From: Tardiphaga robiniae
Lineage (GTDB): Bacteria > Pseudomonadota > Alphaproteobacteria > Rhizobiales > Xanthobacteraceae
Length of the DNA: 64,000 bases
Assembly (NCBI RefSeq): GCF_001618955.1
Contig: NZ_LVYV01000054.1
Coordinates: 186,001-250,000 of the forward strand
Direction of reading: 5' to 3'
How positions within the stretch are numbered: the first letter of the stretch is position 1; each line of letters starts with the position of its first letter. The translations under genes and the position numbers were made by a program. The notes under the pieces are model-generated. The model was given only the letters and a program-made list of their open reading frames with translations, had not been told where the DNA came from and did no database searches. This document shows positions 18,654 to 27,383 of the stretch, one piece after another.

Positions 18654-18889
18654 GCGTCTGCAGTCGCGCGCTGACCCGTGTGCCACTTCCACGCTGATGC
18701 GGGCACTGATCGGCACACAAGCCTGGTCGACTACATCCATCATGCCTCCAGCCCGGAGGTCGAAAGGACGATTCCCCGCGGCCTGACTTGCATCCCTCTG
18801 CTATGCTTCGGAAATTATAGCGATGCATGCAGCCGTGCATGCGCCGACGTAGGCGCATGAGGTCGTGACCACCGCCGAATTTGTTGCCA

Positions 18890-19320
18890 CCATCAAGAGC
18901 GAAGCGAGATAGGCTTGGGCGTGTCGCCGTCCTTGCCATGTCGATGGCCGAGCCGACGCTGAAATAGTACGGTATGACCTCTCCCAGACAGCGGTCGAGA
19001 TAGATCATCTTCGGCGCGTCCGGCCATGCGAACGGGTCGCCAACCGCTGTAACTGTTCGTGGGCAACGGGCAGAACTTTCATGTTGCTCAGTAGCGAAAA
19101 AACCAGCGTCAGAATGCGCGGACGCAACTGATATTTGCCACTGACGGGTTCGTAATCGAGGTAACTCGCGTCCACCAAGGCTCGGGTTAGCCGGGACACG
19201 GTCGGCCTCGGAAGGTACTCGACGAGATTCCCAAGACAATCTCGGAGAAGCCTATCGAATGCGCTTGTATCGACCGATTGCGCCGAGACGGGACAATCCC
19301 ATAGGGCGGAAACCCTCGCG
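18890..19320 (-). pseudogene. Decayed IclR-family transcriptional regulator
   Basis: Three minus-strand frames together spell an IclR protein. The first (about 19320-19025) gives the winged helix and linker (TVSRLTRALVDASYLDYEPV, then LRPRILTLVFSLL). A second frame (about 19040-18910) continues with WPDAPKMIYLDRCLGE and VIPYYFSVGSAIDMARTAT. A third continues with HAQAYLASL near 18900, where similarity stops. At least two frameshifts and loss of the C-terminal ligand-binding part make it nonfunctional. It lies at the junction between the exopolysaccharide and sarcosine blocks, and IclR genes often sit beside catabolic operons, so it may once have belonged to one. Confidence 0.7.
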
Positions 19321-19592
19321 GTCGTTGCGTGGACGCGCTACGAGGCCCACCATGAAATGTTAGATTCCAATCATGGTTCTACGCGGAATACTCATACGGC
19401 AAGCCGCCCCTGGCGGCGCAGACCCACGATCATTCGCGCGATAACTCACGGCGACCCAAATGCGGCAGCACCTAACGAGGCAGCGGCACCGCTGCCGGAG
19501 GCCTCTCGTCTACTGCAACTTTCTGAATGCTTAGCCGATCTGATTGCCCTAGCCAGGCTAGGCGCGTCTCAATACCGTTGCAGACGGATTTC

Positions 19593-19613
19593 GCCGGCTC
19601 AAATTAAGCCGGC
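19593..19613 (-). terminator. Possible weak terminator hairpin at the end of the sarcosine-side operon
   Basis: A 7-bp perfect inverted repeat (GCCGGCT / AGCCGGC) with a 7-nt loop overlaps the TAA stop of the gene ending at 19604. No clear T-run follows on the minus strand, so termination here is only a suggestion. Confidence 0.3.
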
Positions 19614-20131
19614 TCGACCTTGAACAGACAATGATCGTACACGCCTTCAGCCTCGCAATAGACCTCCTGCGCCCGCAACCTGACGTCACGACCGGCACTT
19701 GCGGCAACATATTCGAGCGAGCCTTCGAGCCAGGACGCAAACATGTAACACACCTTGCGACCACTGTTGCGGCGCTCGCCATCAACCATTGCCGAATTAC
19801 GCAAGCGCACTGTCGCCGTCCCTGCTTCCGGCGATACGTCGAGCACGTCAAACTGGCCCCATCCGCGCTGCGTGATGCGGCGCATATAGTGGCGGAACAC
19901 ATCGACGCCGGACATGCCGTGGAATTCGGCTTCCTTTTCGCACCAGTAATAGGCCGAGCGATGGCCGGCCGGCCGCAGAATGCGCTCCAGCTCCGCAGCT
20001 CCTACCGCCGCCTCGATGGCGAAGTGGTTGTTCATATAGAAATGCTGCGGCACCAAGATCATATTGGTCGCGTCGACCGACCAACGCCCGGTCTGGTCAT
20101 CGACATTGATGTCAACCTGCGGCTTACCCAT
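19604..20131 (-). CDS. DUF5943/V4R-like protein of betaine catabolism loci
   Basis: This 175-residue cytoplasmic protein has no signal or membrane segment. Its C-terminal half (GWGQFDVLDVSPEAGTATV, then RAQEVYCEAEG near the end) resembles the small 4-vinyl-reductase-like domain found in proteins encoded beside the dimethylglycine demethylase genes of Pseudomonas, where a homologous gene sits next to a dipeptidase-like gene. The same pairing occurs here: it follows the M19 dipeptidase-like gene by 1 bp. The V4R fold binds small hydrophobic ligands, and the conserved cysteine in EVYCEAEG could bind metal. The biochemical function is unknown. It is the last gene of the long minus-strand run. Confidence 0.6.
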   Translation of the reverse strand: MGKPQVDINVDDQTGRWSVDATNMILVPQHFYMNNHFAIEAAVGAAELERILRPAGHRSAYYWCEKEAEFHGMSGVDVFRHYMRRITQRGWGQFDVLDVSPEAGTATVRLRNSAMVDGERRNSGRKVCYMFASWLEGSLEYVAASAGRDVRLRAQEVYCEAEGVYDHCLFKVEPA

Positions 20132-20132
20132 C

Positions 20133-21110
20133 TCAGGCCCCCCAGACAGTCTTCAGGAGATTGATCCAGTTCTTGCCAATGACGGCCTCGATGCGTGAGG
20201 CCTTCCAGCCGCGTTTCTCCATGGCGGCGGTGAGATTCGGCCATTCGCCGATAGTCTTGATGCCTTCGGGATTGATGACGTCGCCGAAATTGGTGAGGCG
20301 GCGGCCATACCCCTTGTCATGGGTGATCCAGTCGAAGAATTCCTGGCCATAGCCCTGCGTGAAGTCGGTGCCTATGCCGACGCTGTTCTCGCCGCAGATA
20401 TCGATGACGTATTCTATTGCCTCGACATAATCGTCCACAGTCGATGCCGGACCGCGCTTCAGGAAAGGCGGGAACATGGTGACGCCCACAAAGCCGCCGT
20501 GATCGACGATGAAGCGCAGTTGCTCGTCGGACTTGTTGCGCGGATGCTCCTTCAAGCCGGCTGGCAGGCAGTGCGAATAGGCAACCGGCTGCTTGGAGGC
20601 GAGGATGACGTCTTCGCTGGTCTTCGATCCGACATGCGACAGGTCGCAGAGGATGCCGAGGCGGTTCATCTCGGCGACGACCTCGCGGCCGAAGTCGGAC
20701 AGGCCACCGTCCTTGGACTCGTAGCAGCCGGTGCCGACCAGGTTCTGCGTGTTATAGGCCATCTGGATGATACCGACGCCGAGCTCCTTGAACAGGCCGA
20801 GATAGCCGATCTGATCCTCGATACCGGTGACGTTCTGCCAGCCCAGGATGATGCCGGTCTTGCCTTCCTCTTTGGCCTTCAGGATGTCAGCGGTGGTGTA
20901 AACTTGCTTGAGGATGTCGTCGTTGTCTGCGAACCAGCGCTTCCACTTGACCACATTGCGCATGGTGGCTTCGAAGCCTTCCCAGACGCAGCAGGTGCAG
21001 TTGGCGGCGGTCAGTCCGCCCTTGCGCATGTCCTCGAAGACCGGACGCCCGAAGTCCGAGATGATCAATCCATCGACGACGATGGCGTTTTCATGAATGG
21101 TTGAGGACAT
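20133..21110 (-). CDS. Peptidase M19 (renal dipeptidase)-like protein with altered metal site
   Basis: The 325-residue protein aligns with M19 membrane dipeptidases over its whole length, with LCDLSHVGSKT, PVAYSHC and VGIGTDF keeping the usual His, His and Asp ligands. However, the N-terminal H-x-D motif is replaced (VVDGLIISDF) and the bridging glutamate position reads ILGWQN, so the binuclear zinc centre appears incomplete. Homologues stand beside dimethylglycine demethylase genes in Pseudomonas. In this cluster it may act on an N-methylated dipeptide or a betaine derivative, or may not be a peptidase. AAAGGAAA lies 6 bp before the ATG. It follows livF by 76 bp. Confidence 0.75.
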   Translation of the reverse strand: MSSTIHENAIVVDGLIISDFGRPVFEDMRKGGLTAANCTCCVWEGFEATMRNVVKWKRWFADNDDILKQVYTTADILKAKEEGKTGIILGWQNVTGIEDQIGYLGLFKELGVGIIQMAYNTQNLVGTGCYESKDGGLSDFGREVVAEMNRLGILCDLSHVGSKTSEDVILASKQPVAYSHCLPAGLKEHPRNKSDEQLRFIVDHGGFVGVTMFPPFLKRGPASTVDDYVEAIEYVIDICGENSVGIGTDFTQGYGQEFFDWITHDKGYGRRLTNFGDVINPEGIKTIGEWPNLTAAMEKRGWKASRIEAVIGKNWINLLKTVWGA

Positions 21111-21186
21111 GACGTTTCCTTTCAGATGATAGTCTGACTTTTCGTTGTGATGCGGCAGCCATCAGCTAGCGCGACGTTCTTTCTGA

Positions 21187-21906
21187 TCAGTGCGCTCCAC
21201 CGAAGTAAGCGCTTTGGACTTCCTCGTTCTTTGCCAGCATCTCGGAGTCGCCCTGGACAATGATCCTGCCTTGCGACAGCACATAGCCGTAATGGGCGAT
21301 GGCGAGGGTCTGGTTGACGTTCTGCTCGACCAGGAGAACCGTCACGCCGGTTTCGTTGAGCCGGCGCACGATGTTGAAGTTCTCCTGCACGAACAGCGGA
21401 GACAGGCCCAACGATGGCTCGTCGATGATCAAAAGCTTGGGATCCGTCATCATTCCGCGGCCGATCGACACCATCGCCTGCTCGCCGCCGGACATGGTGC
21501 CGGCAAGCTGCTTGGCGCGCTCTTTCAGGCGCGGAAACACCTCATACACCTTGCCAAGGCGCGCTTTGACCGTCTTCTCCGCATTGACGAGATAGGCGCC
21601 GACCCGAAGATTCTCTTCGACTGTCATCTTCGCGAAGATCCGACGCCCTTCGGGAATGCAGGCAATCCTGAGACCGACGATCTCATGGGTCGCCATCTGA
21701 TCGAGCGTCTTGCCTTCGAAAGCGATGGAGCCGGCACGCGGCGGCGTCAGCCGCAGAATCGAGCGGATCAGCGTCGATTTTCCGGCGCCATTGGAGCCCA
21801 GAATACAGGTGATCTTGCCCGGCTGCACGTCGATCGAAATGCCGGACAGCACGTCGGCCCGGTCATAAGCGGTGAAGATGTTCTCGACAGTGAGATGACC
21901 GCTCAT
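21187..21906 (-). CDS. livF: Branched-chain-type ABC transporter ATP-binding protein LivF
   Basis: The 239-residue ATPase has Walker A (GSNGAGKST), the ABC signature (MSGGEQAM) and Walker B (LLIIDEPSLGLSP). It is the second of two ATPases that power an importer of the hydrophobic/branched-chain amino acid family, with LivG, LivH, LivM and a periplasmic binding protein, all encoded in order on this strand. Its ATG overlaps the livG stop by 4 bp. Given the sox genes around it, the imported compound is more likely an N-methylated amino acid or betaine than leucine; this is inference from position. Confidence 0.9.
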   Translation of the reverse strand: MSGHLTVENIFTAYDRADVLSGISIDVQPGKITCILGSNGAGKSTLIRSILRLTPPRAGSIAFEGKTLDQMATHEIVGLRIACIPEGRRIFAKMTVEENLRVGAYLVNAEKTVKARLGKVYEVFPRLKERAKQLAGTMSGGEQAMVSIGRGMMTDPKLLIIDEPSLGLSPLFVQENFNIVRRLNETGVTVLLVEQNVNQTLAIAHYGYVLSQGRIIVQGDSEMLAKNEEVQSAYFGGAH

Positions 21907-22691
21907 GCTTGCCCCAGATAGGCTTCGCGGACCACAGGATCGGCCGCGACATCACGGAATTTGCCTTCACAGATCTTCTTGCCGTAGTTCAGCACGACGC
22001 AGCGATCGGTGACGCGTTCGATCAAGCCCATCTCGTGCTCAACAATGATGATCGTGAGCCCGCCGAGCGATTTGCGGATGCCGAGAATTTCATCTACCAC
22101 CTGATCCGTCTCGTCATGGGTCATGCCGGCAGACGGTTCATCGAGCAGCACAAGCTTTGGCTTGCCTATCAATGCGCGGCAGATCTCAACCCTGCGCCGA
22201 TCAATCATACCGAGCGATATCGCCGGATCGAACAGTTTGTCCGGCAACGCGGTATTGAAGACCCCCAGCAGTTCGCGAGCTTCCTCCGCGATCTTCCGCG
22301 CTTCCGCAGCGAATGCTTTCCGCTGCACGACATTGTGCCAAAGGCCATTGTTCAGCGTTCGCTGCGCACCCAGCGCAATATTGTCGAACACCGACAGCGA
22401 CAAACACAGGCGCGATCGCTGGAACGTGCGCGACAGTCCATAGGACGAGATATTGTGAGCCTTCTCGCGGGTGATGTCGATGCCACCCAGCGAGATCTTG
22501 CCGGCACTAGCGGAATAGACGCCGCTGATCACATTGAGAAACGTGGTCTTACCCGAGCCGTTCGGCCCGATCAGTCCGAGCACTTCGCCATTGCGGACGT
22601 CAATGTTCAGCTCATTAAGTGCGAACAGGCCGCCGAAACGAACCGTCAAGCCGCGGCTCTCGAGCAGCACGTCGTTGGACAAGCTCGTCAT
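21903..22691 (-). CDS. livG: Branched-chain-type ABC transporter ATP-binding protein LivG
   Basis: The true start is the ATG at 22691, which overlaps the livM stop by 4 bp; the frame stays open upstream only because it runs out of frame inside livM. The 262-residue ATPase has Walker A (GPNGSGKTT) and Walker B (LVLLDEPSAGM). Its signature region reads ISLGMIDRRRVEICRAL, a clear departure from the usual LSYGQQRRLEIARAL pattern of LivG proteins. It pairs with LivF to energise uptake. The odd signature could mark a specialised subfamily. Confidence 0.88.
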   Translation of the reverse strand: MTSLSNDVLLESRGLTVRFGGLFALNELNIDVRNGEVLGLIGPNGSGKTTFLNVISGVYSASAGKISLGGIDITREKAHNISSYGLSRTFQRSRLCLSLSVFDNIALGAQRTLNNGLWHNVVQRKAFAAEARKIAEEARELLGVFNTALPDKLFDPAISLGMIDRRRVEICRALIGKPKLVLLDEPSAGMTHDETDQVVDEILGIRKSLGGLTIIIVEHEMGLIERVTDRCVVLNYGKKICEGKFRDVAADPVVREAYLGQA

Positions 22692-23854
22692 GCGCTTGCC
22701 TCCGTGTGCAGTTTCCGGACCCGGCGCGCCACGAGGCCGTCCGGGCGCATGGTCAGGATCGCAATGACCAGGACGGCATAGAAGATGAGCCGGTATTCCT
22801 GGATGAACTGGAGCTTTTCGGGCAGTAGGACGACGATCAGCGCCGCCGGCAACACGCCCCAGCGATTGCCGATGCCGCCCAGGATGACGATGGACACCAT
22901 CACCAGCGAGTCGCCGAATGTGAAATTCGCGGGCGCGATGAACCCCGTCATTTTCGCATAGACCGCCCCCATCAGGCCGGCCAGGAAGTTGCCGAGCGTG
23001 AATGCCAGCACTTTCCAGTAAGCGATCTTCAGTCCGAAAACGGATGCCGCGGTCTCGTCGAGGCGCACGACATCGAACCAGACACCGACCCATGAGCGAT
23101 CCAGCAGTCCGACAAAGATCATCGCCAGCGCCGTCAGAATACCGGTCAGGATCACGTAGTTCACATAGGACGACAGCACGAGGCCGAAGATGTGGATGTC
23201 ATTGGTGAAATCCCAGCCGAACAGATTGATGCCGGGAAGCTTCAGGCCTTGCGGACCGCCAAAGAAGTCATTCGCGTCGAGAAAGACGTTAAACATCACG
23301 CCGAACGCCATGGTCGTCAGCGCGCCGTAATGTCCGCGGGTGCGCAGCACCGGGAGGATGAGCAGTGAGCCGATGAAGACCGCGACCAAGCCGCCGCAGA
23401 CCAGAACCAGCGCATCGGGCAGACCGCCCTGCTGCCCCAGCATCGCCGCGGTATATCCGCCGGTGCCGGCGAAAGCTGCGGCTGCAAAGTTGGTCAGGCC
23501 AGCATAGCCCATCTGCACAGTGAGGCCGAGGCAGATGGTCGCGTAGATCAGCACCGTTGCCAGCATCAGCAGGCCGAAATTGTCGTCGCGCAGCACGAAG
23601 ATGACGGCAAGCGAGGCCAACGTGAGCAGGCCGCGCAGCAGCCAGGGATTTTCGGAAGCGGCGACTTCCGTCGCGGCGACGCCTCCGAACCGAGCGGCGC
23701 AGAAGCAGACCGCAGCCGTGATCGCCAATGCGGCACCGAGCAATTTCTGGTTTTCGATCAGGACCAGCGCCGTGAGCGCCACTGCAGCGAAGGCCACAGC
23801 GACAAACAGTGGCCACACCGGCCCCCGTGCAAGCGTCCGAGAGGTCGGCGTCAT
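22688..23854 (-). CDS. livM: Branched-chain-type ABC transporter permease LivM
   Basis: The 388-residue inner-membrane permease has around ten hydrophobic helices. The LivM hallmark region is GYAGLTNFAAAAFAGTGGYT, and the cytoplasmic coupling region follows RTRGHYGALTTMAFGVMFN. An N-terminal extension of three or four helices precedes the core, as is usual for this family. It overlaps livH by 4 bp and livG by 4 bp. The substrate is unknown; see the binding protein at 24785. Confidence 0.88.
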   Translation of the reverse strand: MTPTSRTLARGPVWPLFVAVAFAAVALTALVLIENQKLLGAALAITAAVCFCAARFGGVAATEVAASENPWLLRGLLTLASLAVIFVLRDDNFGLLMLATVLIYATICLGLTVQMGYAGLTNFAAAAFAGTGGYTAAMLGQQGGLPDALVLVCGGLVAVFIGSLLILPVLRTRGHYGALTTMAFGVMFNVFLDANDFFGGPQGLKLPGINLFGWDFTNDIHIFGLVLSSYVNYVILTGILTALAMIFVGLLDRSWVGVWFDVVRLDETAASVFGLKIAYWKVLAFTLGNFLAGLMGAVYAKMTGFIAPANFTFGDSLVMVSIVILGGIGNRWGVLPAALIVVLLPEKLQFIQEYRLIFYAVLVIAILTMRPDGLVARRVRKLHTEASA

Positions 23855-24762
23855 ACCCGCTCGCTCCCGCGTTCGGCGAGAAGCCCGGTCGGTCGCCAGG
23901 TGATGAGGACGATGATCAGCACGAAAGCAAACACGTTCTTGTAGTCGCTCATCGACGGCATCGCGGCGACGACGAAAGTCTGCAGCCCCGCAAACAGATA
24001 GCCGCCGATGATCGCGCCCCAGATATTGCCGAGACCGCCGACGATCGCAGCCGTGAAGCCGATCACGGCCAGCAGCAGGCCCATGCTATAATTGATCTCG
24101 CTGTAATACAGCGCATAGATCATGCCGGCGAAGCCTGCGGTGATGGAGCCCAATGCAAAGGTCAGCGGGATGATGCGACCGAAATTGATCCCCATCACAC
24201 GTGCCGTTTCGGTGTCTTCGGCCACCGCCCGCATCGCGAGGCCGAATTTGGAGTGGTTGATGATCCAGTAAACGGCACCGATCGAGGCGGCGCCGGCAAT
24301 GATCAGAATAATAGCGTCCGTGCGGAAGAACGACGGACCGATATTGAAGCCTCCGGCCGGCAGCAGCTCCGGAAAGCGCTGCGGATTGGTGCCGTTCGGA
24401 AAGAACAGCCGGATGGCTTCGCGGATGGCCGTACCGACCATCATCGTCATCAGCAGCATGTTGAGCGGCGGCGCATTGCGCAGCGGCATGATGAGGAAAT
24501 GCGAAATGCCGGCGCCGACCACCGCGGTCAGTGCCATTGCCACGCACAGCGCGACAATGAACTGCAGCGGCACCGACAGTCCCAGTGCGTTCGCCGCCCA
24601 GACGGCGACGAGGCCTCCGAAGGCGCCGAGCGTGAGCACGTCCCCGTGCGAGAACTTGATCACGTTCATGACGCCGAAGAAGATGGTGAACCCCATGGCG
24701 ACGAGGCCATAGATCGTTCCTTGCATCAAGCCGTTCAGCAGGTGTTGACCGATCATACCCAT
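23851..24762 (-). CDS. livH: Branched-chain-type ABC transporter permease LivH
   Basis: The start is placed at 24762 (MGMIGQ), 22 bp after the binding-protein stop; a second ATG at 24756 is equally possible, and the frame's more upstream ATG lies inside the previous gene. The 303-residue permease shows the LivH opening pattern LNGLMQGTIYGLVAMGFTI and FGVMNVIKFSHGD, and has about eight membrane helices. It forms the membrane pore with LivM. It overlaps livM by 4 bp, so the transporter subunits are translationally coupled. Confidence 0.88.
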   Translation of the reverse strand: MGMIGQHLLNGLMQGTIYGLVAMGFTIFFGVMNVIKFSHGDVLTLGAFGGLVAVWAANALGLSVPLQFIVALCVAMALTAVVGAGISHFLIMPLRNAPPLNMLLMTMMVGTAIREAIRLFFPNGTNPQRFPELLPAGGFNIGPSFFRTDAIILIIAGAASIGAVYWIINHSKFGLAMRAVAEDTETARVMGINFGRIIPLTFALGSITAGFAGMIYALYYSEINYSMGLLLAVIGFTAAIVGGLGNIWGAIIGGYLFAGLQTFVVAAMPSMSDYKNVFAFVLIIVLITWRPTGLLAERGSERV

Positions 24763-24784
24763 GGGATGTCCCGACGATCCGCGC

Positions 24785-25969
24785 TTACGGCAGGTTCTTG
24801 AGCTTGCGCTTGCCGGACACGTATTCGCTTTCTTCCCAGACCACCCACTTGCCGTCCTGGACGACATAACTCGTGGTCAGCGGCGTGATGTTCTGGCCAT
24901 GGTCGTCGAAGGTGACCGGACCGACGATGGACGGACGGTCCTTCACATCGCCAAGGTCGGTGGTGACCTTGGCGCGATCCGGCCCGACCTTCTCGATGGT
25001 CTCCATGACCAGACGGGTGGCGACATAGGCGAACGGTCCATAAGCTTCCGGCGGTTCGGAATAGCCGGCAGCCTTGTAGGCATCCGCAAACATCTTGCCG
25101 CCCGGCATCTTGGACAGCGGCGGGCTGTCGAAGAAGGTCAGCGTGCCTTCGGCGAGCTCCGGACCAGCGGCGTTGACGAAGGCATCGCCCATGATGCCGG
25201 AATTGCCCTCCAACTGCGCGTTGATGCCGAACTTGGCCATCTGCGTGCGGAGGCGCGCGCCGAGCGGCGTCAGGCCACCAAAATAGATGACCTCCGGATT
25301 GAGCTCCTTGATCTTGGTCAGCTCGGCCGACAGATCCTGCTGATCCGGCGGGACCGAGAAGCTGCCCAGGATTTCATTACCGTTCTCGAGCGTGAACTGG
25401 GTGAAGTACTTGTTCATCGACTTGCCGTAGTCCGTGGAGTCGGCGAATGACACGAACTTCTTGTAGCCGCGCGCCTTCATGAACTGCGCGCCGATGCGGT
25501 TCTGGCCGATCAGGATGCCGCTGACGCGGTGCACTTCAGGATATTTCTTGGCATAGGTAATTTCGGGCAGCACTGCCGCCCACACGACCATCGGCATCTT
25601 GAAGCGATTGAAGATATCGACGGTGGCAATCGCGGTAGCGGAACAGTAATGCGGGATCGCGGCAATGATCGAACGATCGGACGCGATCTTGGTGACGACC
25701 TGCACGCCCACGTTGGGCTTGCACTCGTCGTCAAGCACGACGAGCTCGTACTCATATTTGGTGTTGGGCTCGGCATTCATCAGCTTCACGGCCAGTTCGG
25801 CCGAGTTGCGTCCGCCAATACCGTGAGGCGAAATAGCGCCGGTCAGCGGACCCACGAAAGCGATCTTCACCTTGTCCTTGGCGAAGGCCGCGCTGAAACT
25901 GCCAAAGGCCAGTGGCAACACGCTCGCAACGGCCAATGCGGCCAAACCACGCTTGCTAATCGTCCCCAT
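24785..25969 (-). CDS. Periplasmic substrate-binding protein of a branched-chain-type ABC transporter
   Basis: The 394-residue protein begins with a signal peptide (GLAALAVASVLPLAFGSFSA, ending AAFA) and matches the Leu/Ile/Val-binding family (type I periplasmic fold), starting KIAFVGPLTGAISPHGIGG. It captures the ligand for LivHMGF, whose genes follow. The 267 bp upstream separate it from purU, so it may have its own promoter as well as read-through. Ligand type cannot be read from sequence; position suggests an N-methylated amino acid or betaine. Confidence 0.88.
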   Translation of the reverse strand: MGTISKRGLAALAVASVLPLAFGSFSAAFAKDKVKIAFVGPLTGAISPHGIGGRNSAELAVKLMNAEPNTKYEYELVVLDDECKPNVGVQVVTKIASDRSIIAAIPHYCSATAIATVDIFNRFKMPMVVWAAVLPEITYAKKYPEVHRVSGILIGQNRIGAQFMKARGYKKFVSFADSTDYGKSMNKYFTQFTLENGNEILGSFSVPPDQQDLSAELTKIKELNPEVIYFGGLTPLGARLRTQMAKFGINAQLEGNSGIMGDAFVNAAGPELAEGTLTFFDSPPLSKMPGGKMFADAYKAAGYSEPPEAYGPFAYVATRLVMETIEKVGPDRAKVTTDLGDVKDRPSIVGPVTFDDHGQNITPLTTSYVVQDGKWVVWEESEYVSGKRKLKNLP

Positions 25970-26236
25970 CGCTGATCCTTCCAGGTTGATCCAGCCTGCA
26001 ACGCTAGTGGTCCGCGAATACGGCAGATAGGATGCACGCGCGCTGTTGCTTGTAGAATTGCGTCATAACTACCGAATATCGACTGCCTGTTCTTGGTTGG
26101 CGCGCCGCGCTGCTCGTCGAGACTGTTTTGCGTAGCAAACACAATGATTTCCGCTGCGCTGCAAAATTCATCCCGAAGATTAAATCTTGGCCTGTCTATG
26201 CTTTTCAAACGAGCATTCGTCGTCGCCTTCCGGGCG

Positions 26237-27088
26237 CTAGAACACCACCGTCCTGCGTCCATTCAAAAGGACACGACGCTCGAGATGAAGCCGCACCGCG
26301 CGCGCCAGAACTCGCGACTCGATGTCGCGCCCAACGGCGACAAGATCGTCCGAGGACGACGCGTGCGTCACCCGTTCGGTTTCCTGTTCGATGATCGGGC
26401 CCTCATCGAGATCCGGCGTCGCGTAATGCGCGGTAGCGCCGATGATCTTGACGCCCCTGTCGTGAGCCTGGTGATAGGGCCGCGCGCCCTTGAAGCTCGG
26501 CAGGAAGGAATGGTGGATGTTGATGACGTGACCATAGAGCTTGCTCGACAGGTCGTCCGACAGGATCTGCATGTAACGTGCAAGGATGACCAGATCGGCG
26601 CCTTCCTTCAAATACAGCTCGTAGAGTTGCCGCTCTTGCTCTGCTTTGGTCTCGTTGCTGACGGGCCAGTGGTAGTACGGAATCCCCGCCTTCTCGGCGA
26701 TCGGTTCGCAGTCACGGTGGTTTGACACGATCGCGACGACCTCGGCTTTCAGCCGGCCGACTTTAACCTGATACAGCAGCTGCTCGAGACAATGGTCCGA
26801 CTTGGAGACCATGATGATCACCCGGGGACGCGACGCTGCATCGACCAGAACGGCGTTCATCTCGAATCGCGACAACACCGGCTTGAGCACCGATTCCAGT
26901 GTCCTTCGACTGACCGCATCCGGCGTCTCAAAAGCAATCCGCATGAACAGGCGGTTGGTCGTCCGGTCCCAGAACTGCGCGCTTTCCAGGATGTTGCTAT
27001 CGACATCGGAAATCGCCGTCGCGACGCTCGACACGATGCGCGGGCGATCCTGGCAATAGAAGGTGAGTATCCAGTTCTTCTTCGTCAT
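26237..27088 (-). CDS. purU: Formyltetrahydrofolate deformylase
   Basis: The start at 27088 (MTKKNWIL) fits the family; an ATG at 27148 would add 20 poorly conserved residues. The 283-residue enzyme has an N-terminal ACT domain (about 5-80) and a formyltransferase-like catalytic domain with the active-site Asn-His in VINIHHSFLPSF and Asp in ATPDLDEGPI. It hydrolyses 10-formyl-THF to formate and THF. In sarcosine catabolism it frees tetrahydrofolate for the folate-dependent demethylation step, which explains its place beside glyA and the sox genes. Confidence 0.92.
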   Translation of the reverse strand: MTKKNWILTFYCQDRPRIVSSVATAISDVDSNILESAQFWDRTTNRLFMRIAFETPDAVSRRTLESVLKPVLSRFEMNAVLVDAASRPRVIIMVSKSDHCLEQLLYQVKVGRLKAEVVAIVSNHRDCEPIAEKAGIPYYHWPVSNETKAEQERQLYELYLKEGADLVILARYMQILSDDLSSKLYGHVINIHHSFLPSFKGARPYHQAHDRGVKIIGATAHYATPDLDEGPIIEQETERVTHASSSDDLVAVGRDIESRVLARAVRLHLERRVLLNGRRTVVF

Positions 27089-27190
27089 CTTGCTTGTCTC
27101 GGTGGTGGGATCAATCGCGTGGCTGCGATCGCTATGAGGTGAAAACATGTTGGTGTGGCTGCCGCGCAGCGGGATCCGCGGACGCCTGCA

Positions 27191-27383
27191 TCACGCGGTC
27201 CGACGATGCCTGTCGGCGCGATATCGCTTCAGCCTTATGCCGACGTCTTCGAAGATCGCCGTGATCGGCGCCTGCGGCTTGTGGACGGTGACGCGCACGG
27301 CGCTGGCGCGCGTGAACATTCAGCCCTTGGATGAATATCCCGTCCGCCTGCCCCTCTCCGACACGCTCCATCAAGCGGCCTGA
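27191..27383 (-). pseudogene. Dihydroneopterin aldolase (FolB)-like remnant
   Basis: Between glyA and purU, two minus-strand frames together resemble the C-terminal half of FolB. One contains IFIQGLNVHARQR, and a shifted frame contains VRVTVHKPQAPITAIFEDVG. The last stretch matches the FolB ending V-x-V-x-KP...VGV. About 64 codons remain, the N-terminal half is missing and a frameshift separates the parts, so no enzyme can be made. FolB-like genes occur in sarcosine loci of other proteobacteria (recollection, not checked), which makes a vestige here sensible. Confidence 0.5.

Noticed and set aside
19357-19623. 88-codon plus-strand frame next to the IclR remnant
   Set aside because: Only a weak leucine/alanine-rich stretch is seen, with no match I recognise; it overlaps the end of the DUF5943-like gene.
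21903-23093. Extended 396-residue LivG
   Set aside because: The first 134 residues are an out-of-frame reading of livM; the conserved start is at 22691.
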